Below are positions 62,256 to 64,000 of a stretch of DNA of 64,000 nt, one piece after another. Both the position numbers and the translations under genes were made by a program. Each line of letters starts with the position of its first letter. Within the stretch, counting starts at the first letter, position 1. Below the pieces are notes generated by a model, which saw nothing but the letters and a program-made list of their open reading frames with translations, was not told the origin of the DNA and searched no databases. Origin of the DNA: SFHK01 sp964554795 (GTDB lineage: Bacteria > Bacillota > Clostridia > Christensenellales > Aristaeellaceae); the NCBI GenBank assembly GCA_964554795.1, contig CAZKQB010000009.1, positions 1 to 64,000 on the forward strand, given 5' to 3'.

Positions 62256-63323
62256 TTACCGGAACAGGTCTGCGTTCTGACGGTAAGCCTCCTCGGTGAT
62301 TTTGAGCTGGAGGCGAACCTCGTCGTTTTTGATCAGGAAGGGGGCACCGGTGGTCAGGGTATCGTAGAGAGCGTTATAGTAGTTCAGGCCCTTGGAGTTG
62401 AAGGTACGCGCCTCCTCTGCGTTCGGGATCCACTCTTCCTCGTGCATGGGCAGCTCCTCGCCGCAGTAGATGGGTGTACAATCCTCGGTGCGCAGCGGAA
62501 TGGTTGTAAGGTGTTGCTCGGGCGCTTCCTCGTCTACGTAGTACTTCCACTTGAGGCCGTTGTCCGTTCCGGTCAGGCAGCCGCGAGTGCCGTGCACCTG
62601 GTAGGTGTCCTTGCCGTAGCCGAAGGCGGAAGAGATTTCGATGTCGCACACGGGCGCGCCGGGCGCGCGAAGGATCATCTTTACATAGTCCTCACCATCG
62701 CCATAGGTGTGTGCGCAGTCCATGGCGCAGAACACGTTGACGTCCTGCGGATGTCCCATCACATCAAGCGCCCAGTCCATCGGGTGCGGGCCGGTGTTGC
62801 GCAGGCTACCGGCGGAGAAACCGTGCACGGTCTGCCAGTCCCAGCGACGGGCGAAGCCGTCAAAATTGAAGGAATACTGAACCGGCCGCCCCAGCTTTCC
62901 GCTGGCGACGATCTCGCGCATTTTCATGTAGGCGGGCGCAAAGCGATACTGCTGGAAGATAAAGTACTGCTTATTGTGCTCCCTTGCGGCTCTCAGCGCG
63001 CATTCGAAATCATTCACGTTTCCGGATGCAGGCTTTTCGGAGAGCACGTCGAAGCCAGCCGTGAGCAGGTCGTAGCTGATGCGGGCATGGTCAAAGGAGA
63101 AGGAAGCGTTGATTACGAGGTCGATGTCGGTGCGACCGAACAGGTCGCGATAGTTGCTCAGCGCCTGTATGCCGTTTTCGCGCTCGATCATCTCGCGACG
63201 TTCCTTATCCTGATCTACAAAGGCGACGAATTCATATTTGTCGGGCAGCTGCATAAGCAGCTTTCTGTGGATATTCCTGCCGCTTCGTCCATAGCCAATC
63301 AGAGCAACACGAATTTTCTTCAA
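62256..63323 (-). CDS. Gfo/Idh/MocA-family oxidoreductase
   Basis: A 355-aa NAD(P)-dependent oxidoreductase. The Rossmann motif KIRVALIGYGRSGRNIHRKL is N-terminal; DVLSEKPASGN carries the EKP lysine, and NTGPHPMDWALDVMG carries the catalytic His/Asp region. TTG at 63323 is the probable start, with AAAGGAGG 8 bases upstream; the next in-frame ATG is far inside the fold and earlier ones look non-coding. It resembles the first oxidoreductase in family only. Confidence 0.88.
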   Translation of the reverse strand: MKKIRVALIGYGRSGRNIHRKLLMQLPDKYEFVAFVDQDKERREMIERENGIQALSNYRDLFGRTDIDLVINASFSFDHARISYDLLTAGFDVLSEKPASGNVNDFECALRAAREHNKQYFIFQQYRFAPAYMKMREIVASGKLGRPVQYSFNFDGFARRWDWQTVHGFSAGSLRNTGPHPMDWALDVMGHPQDVNVFCAMDCAHTYGDGEDYVKMILRAPGAPVCDIEISSAFGYGKDTYQVHGTRGCLTGTDNGLKWKYYVDEEAPEQHLTTIPLRTEDCTPIYCGEELPMHEEEWIPNAEEARTFNSKGLNYYNALYDTLTTGAPFLIKNDEVRLQLKITEEAYRQNADLFR

Positions 63324-63369
63324 AATAAACGCCTCCTTTAATGGGCACGAAGCTGTGCCTGCTGGAGAT

Positions 63370-63398
63370 ATTGTAGCATGCGAACGAGCCGAAAACAA
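63370..63398 (-). promoter_or_regulatory. Promoter of the oxidoreductase gene
   Basis: Minus strand TTGTTT, 17 bases and TACAAT preceded by TGC. Confidence 0.6.
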
Positions 63399-63505
63399 TG
63401 CAGAAAAGAAAAGCGCGTATATACTTTTCAACAGATGCGTCGCGGAGCCGGTGTTTATCCATGTATTAAATTTCGATCACATTCGCTCGGAAACGCGCCG
63501 TGCTC

Positions 63506-63534
63506 TTGCCGAGGGGGCCGTTTTGATGTATAAT
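63506..63534 (+). promoter_or_regulatory. Promoter of the rRNA methyltransferase gene
   Basis: TTGCCG (63506-63511), 17 bases and TATAAT (63529-63534), 35 bases before the ATG. Confidence 0.7.
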
Positions 63535-63569
63535 GGCATGAAACAACGAAGAATACGGGAGAAAGCGCT

Positions 63570-64000
63570 ATGAAATGGATTGCCTCCGCCGCATTTGGCA
63601 TGGAGGGGTTGACGGGCCGCGATCTGAAACGGATGGGTGCGGAAGATGTTCGGGTTCTGAACGTGGGCGGCGCGGAGTTTTCCGGCACGCTTGAAAGCGC
63701 CATGAGGGCCAATCTCTGGCTGCGCTGCGCCGACCATATTTCGCTGGTTGTGGGCGAGTTCCCTGCGCGCAGCTTTGAAGAGCTGTTCGAGGGAGTCCGC
63801 AGGATTGAGTGGGCGGACTATCTTGCACGCGACAGCGCGTTTCCGGTGCGGGCGCGCTGCGTGAAGAGCGTTTTGATGAGCCAGACGGATACGCAGAAGA
63901 TCGTGAAAAAGGCTGTGGCCGAGAAGCTGAAGGGAGCCTACGGCGTTTCGTGGTTTGATGAAACGGGCGCGACGGTGCAGATCGACGTCAGCATACGCGA
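63570..64000 (+). CDS. THUMP-domain RNA methyltransferase (RlmL/YpsC-like), partial
   Basis: The first 143 codons of a gene that runs off the window. The N-terminus (AAFGMEGLTGRDLKRMGAED, VGEFPARSFEELFEGVRRIE, VKSVLMSQTDTQKIVKKAV) matches the ferredoxin-like and THUMP domains of the RlmL/YpsC group, which methylate guanine N2 in 23S rRNA or tRNA. The catalytic SAM domain lies outside the window. GGAGA precedes the start at 63570. Confidence 0.88.
   Translation, partial: MKWIASAAFGMEGLTGRDLKRMGAEDVRVLNVGGAEFSGTLESAMRANLWLRCADHISLVVGEFPARSFEELFEGVRRIEWADYLARDSAFPVRARCVKSVLMSQTDTQKIVKKAVAEKLKGAYGVSWFDETGATVQIDVSIR

Noticed and set aside
62247..63341. Plus-strand frame opposite the oxidoreductase
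   Set aside because: It is antisense to a gene with an intact Rossmann and EKP motif, and lacks a ribosome site.

Overview
The window looks like chromosome from a monoderm, probably endospore-forming Clostridia member, most likely a carbohydrate-fermenting gut or rumen anaerobe. Supporting signs are two CotF-type spore coat genes, an LCP-family cell-wall enzyme, a class A penicillin-binding protein, RqcH, carbohydrate ABC systems of the LplA/LplB/LplC type, AGGAGG-type ribosome binding sites and near-consensus sigma-A promoters. GC content is moderately high. No phage, CRISPR array, insertion sequence or rRNA was seen. The species is not identifiable by reading.

Layout. 0.2-3.7 kb: a disrupted secreted-protein gene, an amidohydrolase and rqcH. 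3.8-7.9 kb (minus): an MFS transporter and a large GH95-like glycosidase. 8.1-15.4 kb (plus): an apparent alpha-galactoside operon of two permeases, a binding protein, a GH36 alpha-galactosidase, a ThuA-like protein and a Gfo/Idh/MocA oxidoreductase, faced by a convergent gene for a membrane-anchored AraC regulator (15.5-17.8 kb). 17.9-24.5 kb (minus): a hydroxyacid dehydrogenase translationally coupled to a DUF362 ferredoxin protein, a membrane-flavodoxin fusion, a YdcF protein and a PBP1A-type enzyme. 24.6-26.6 kb (plus): two spore-coat genes and an LCP enzyme. 26.7-33.8 kb (minus): a VanZ-RDD fusion, an M16 peptidase, pnp, rpsO and a secreted transglutaminase/LRR protein. 34.2-39.0 kb (plus): a four-gene overlapping Gld-type ABC exporter. 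39.2-44.7 kb: GH42 beta-galactosidase, tRNA-Arg(CCT), PRPP synthetase, a sugar isomerase/epimerase and trmO.

44.7-47.7 kb is the accessory part of the window: an AT-rich methyltransferase, a GNAT acetyltransferase, an orphan 140-aa gene, a stem-loop-rich segment with its own minus-strand promoter and a gene fragment. 47.7-50.0 kb holds a sugar-kinase-like phosphotransferase and a ZIP transporter. 50.1-54.4 kb holds a LacI regulator divergent from an unclassified 610-aa protein plus a GH105 hydrolase. 54.7-63.3 kb has a phosphodiesterase, a second carbohydrate ABC operon (AraC, binding protein, two permeases, hydroxyacid dehydrogenase), an isomerase and an oxidoreductase. An rRNA methyltransferase gene runs off the right edge.

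How it works together: several independently regulated glycan modules import oligosaccharides, cleave them in the cytoplasm and feed isomerases and oxidoreductases. Neither sugar ABC operon encodes an ATPase, so a shared ATPase from elsewhere is implied. The most unusual items are the 610-aa partner of GH105, the structured element near 47 kb, the inverted repeat over the PBP promoter and several domain fusions.
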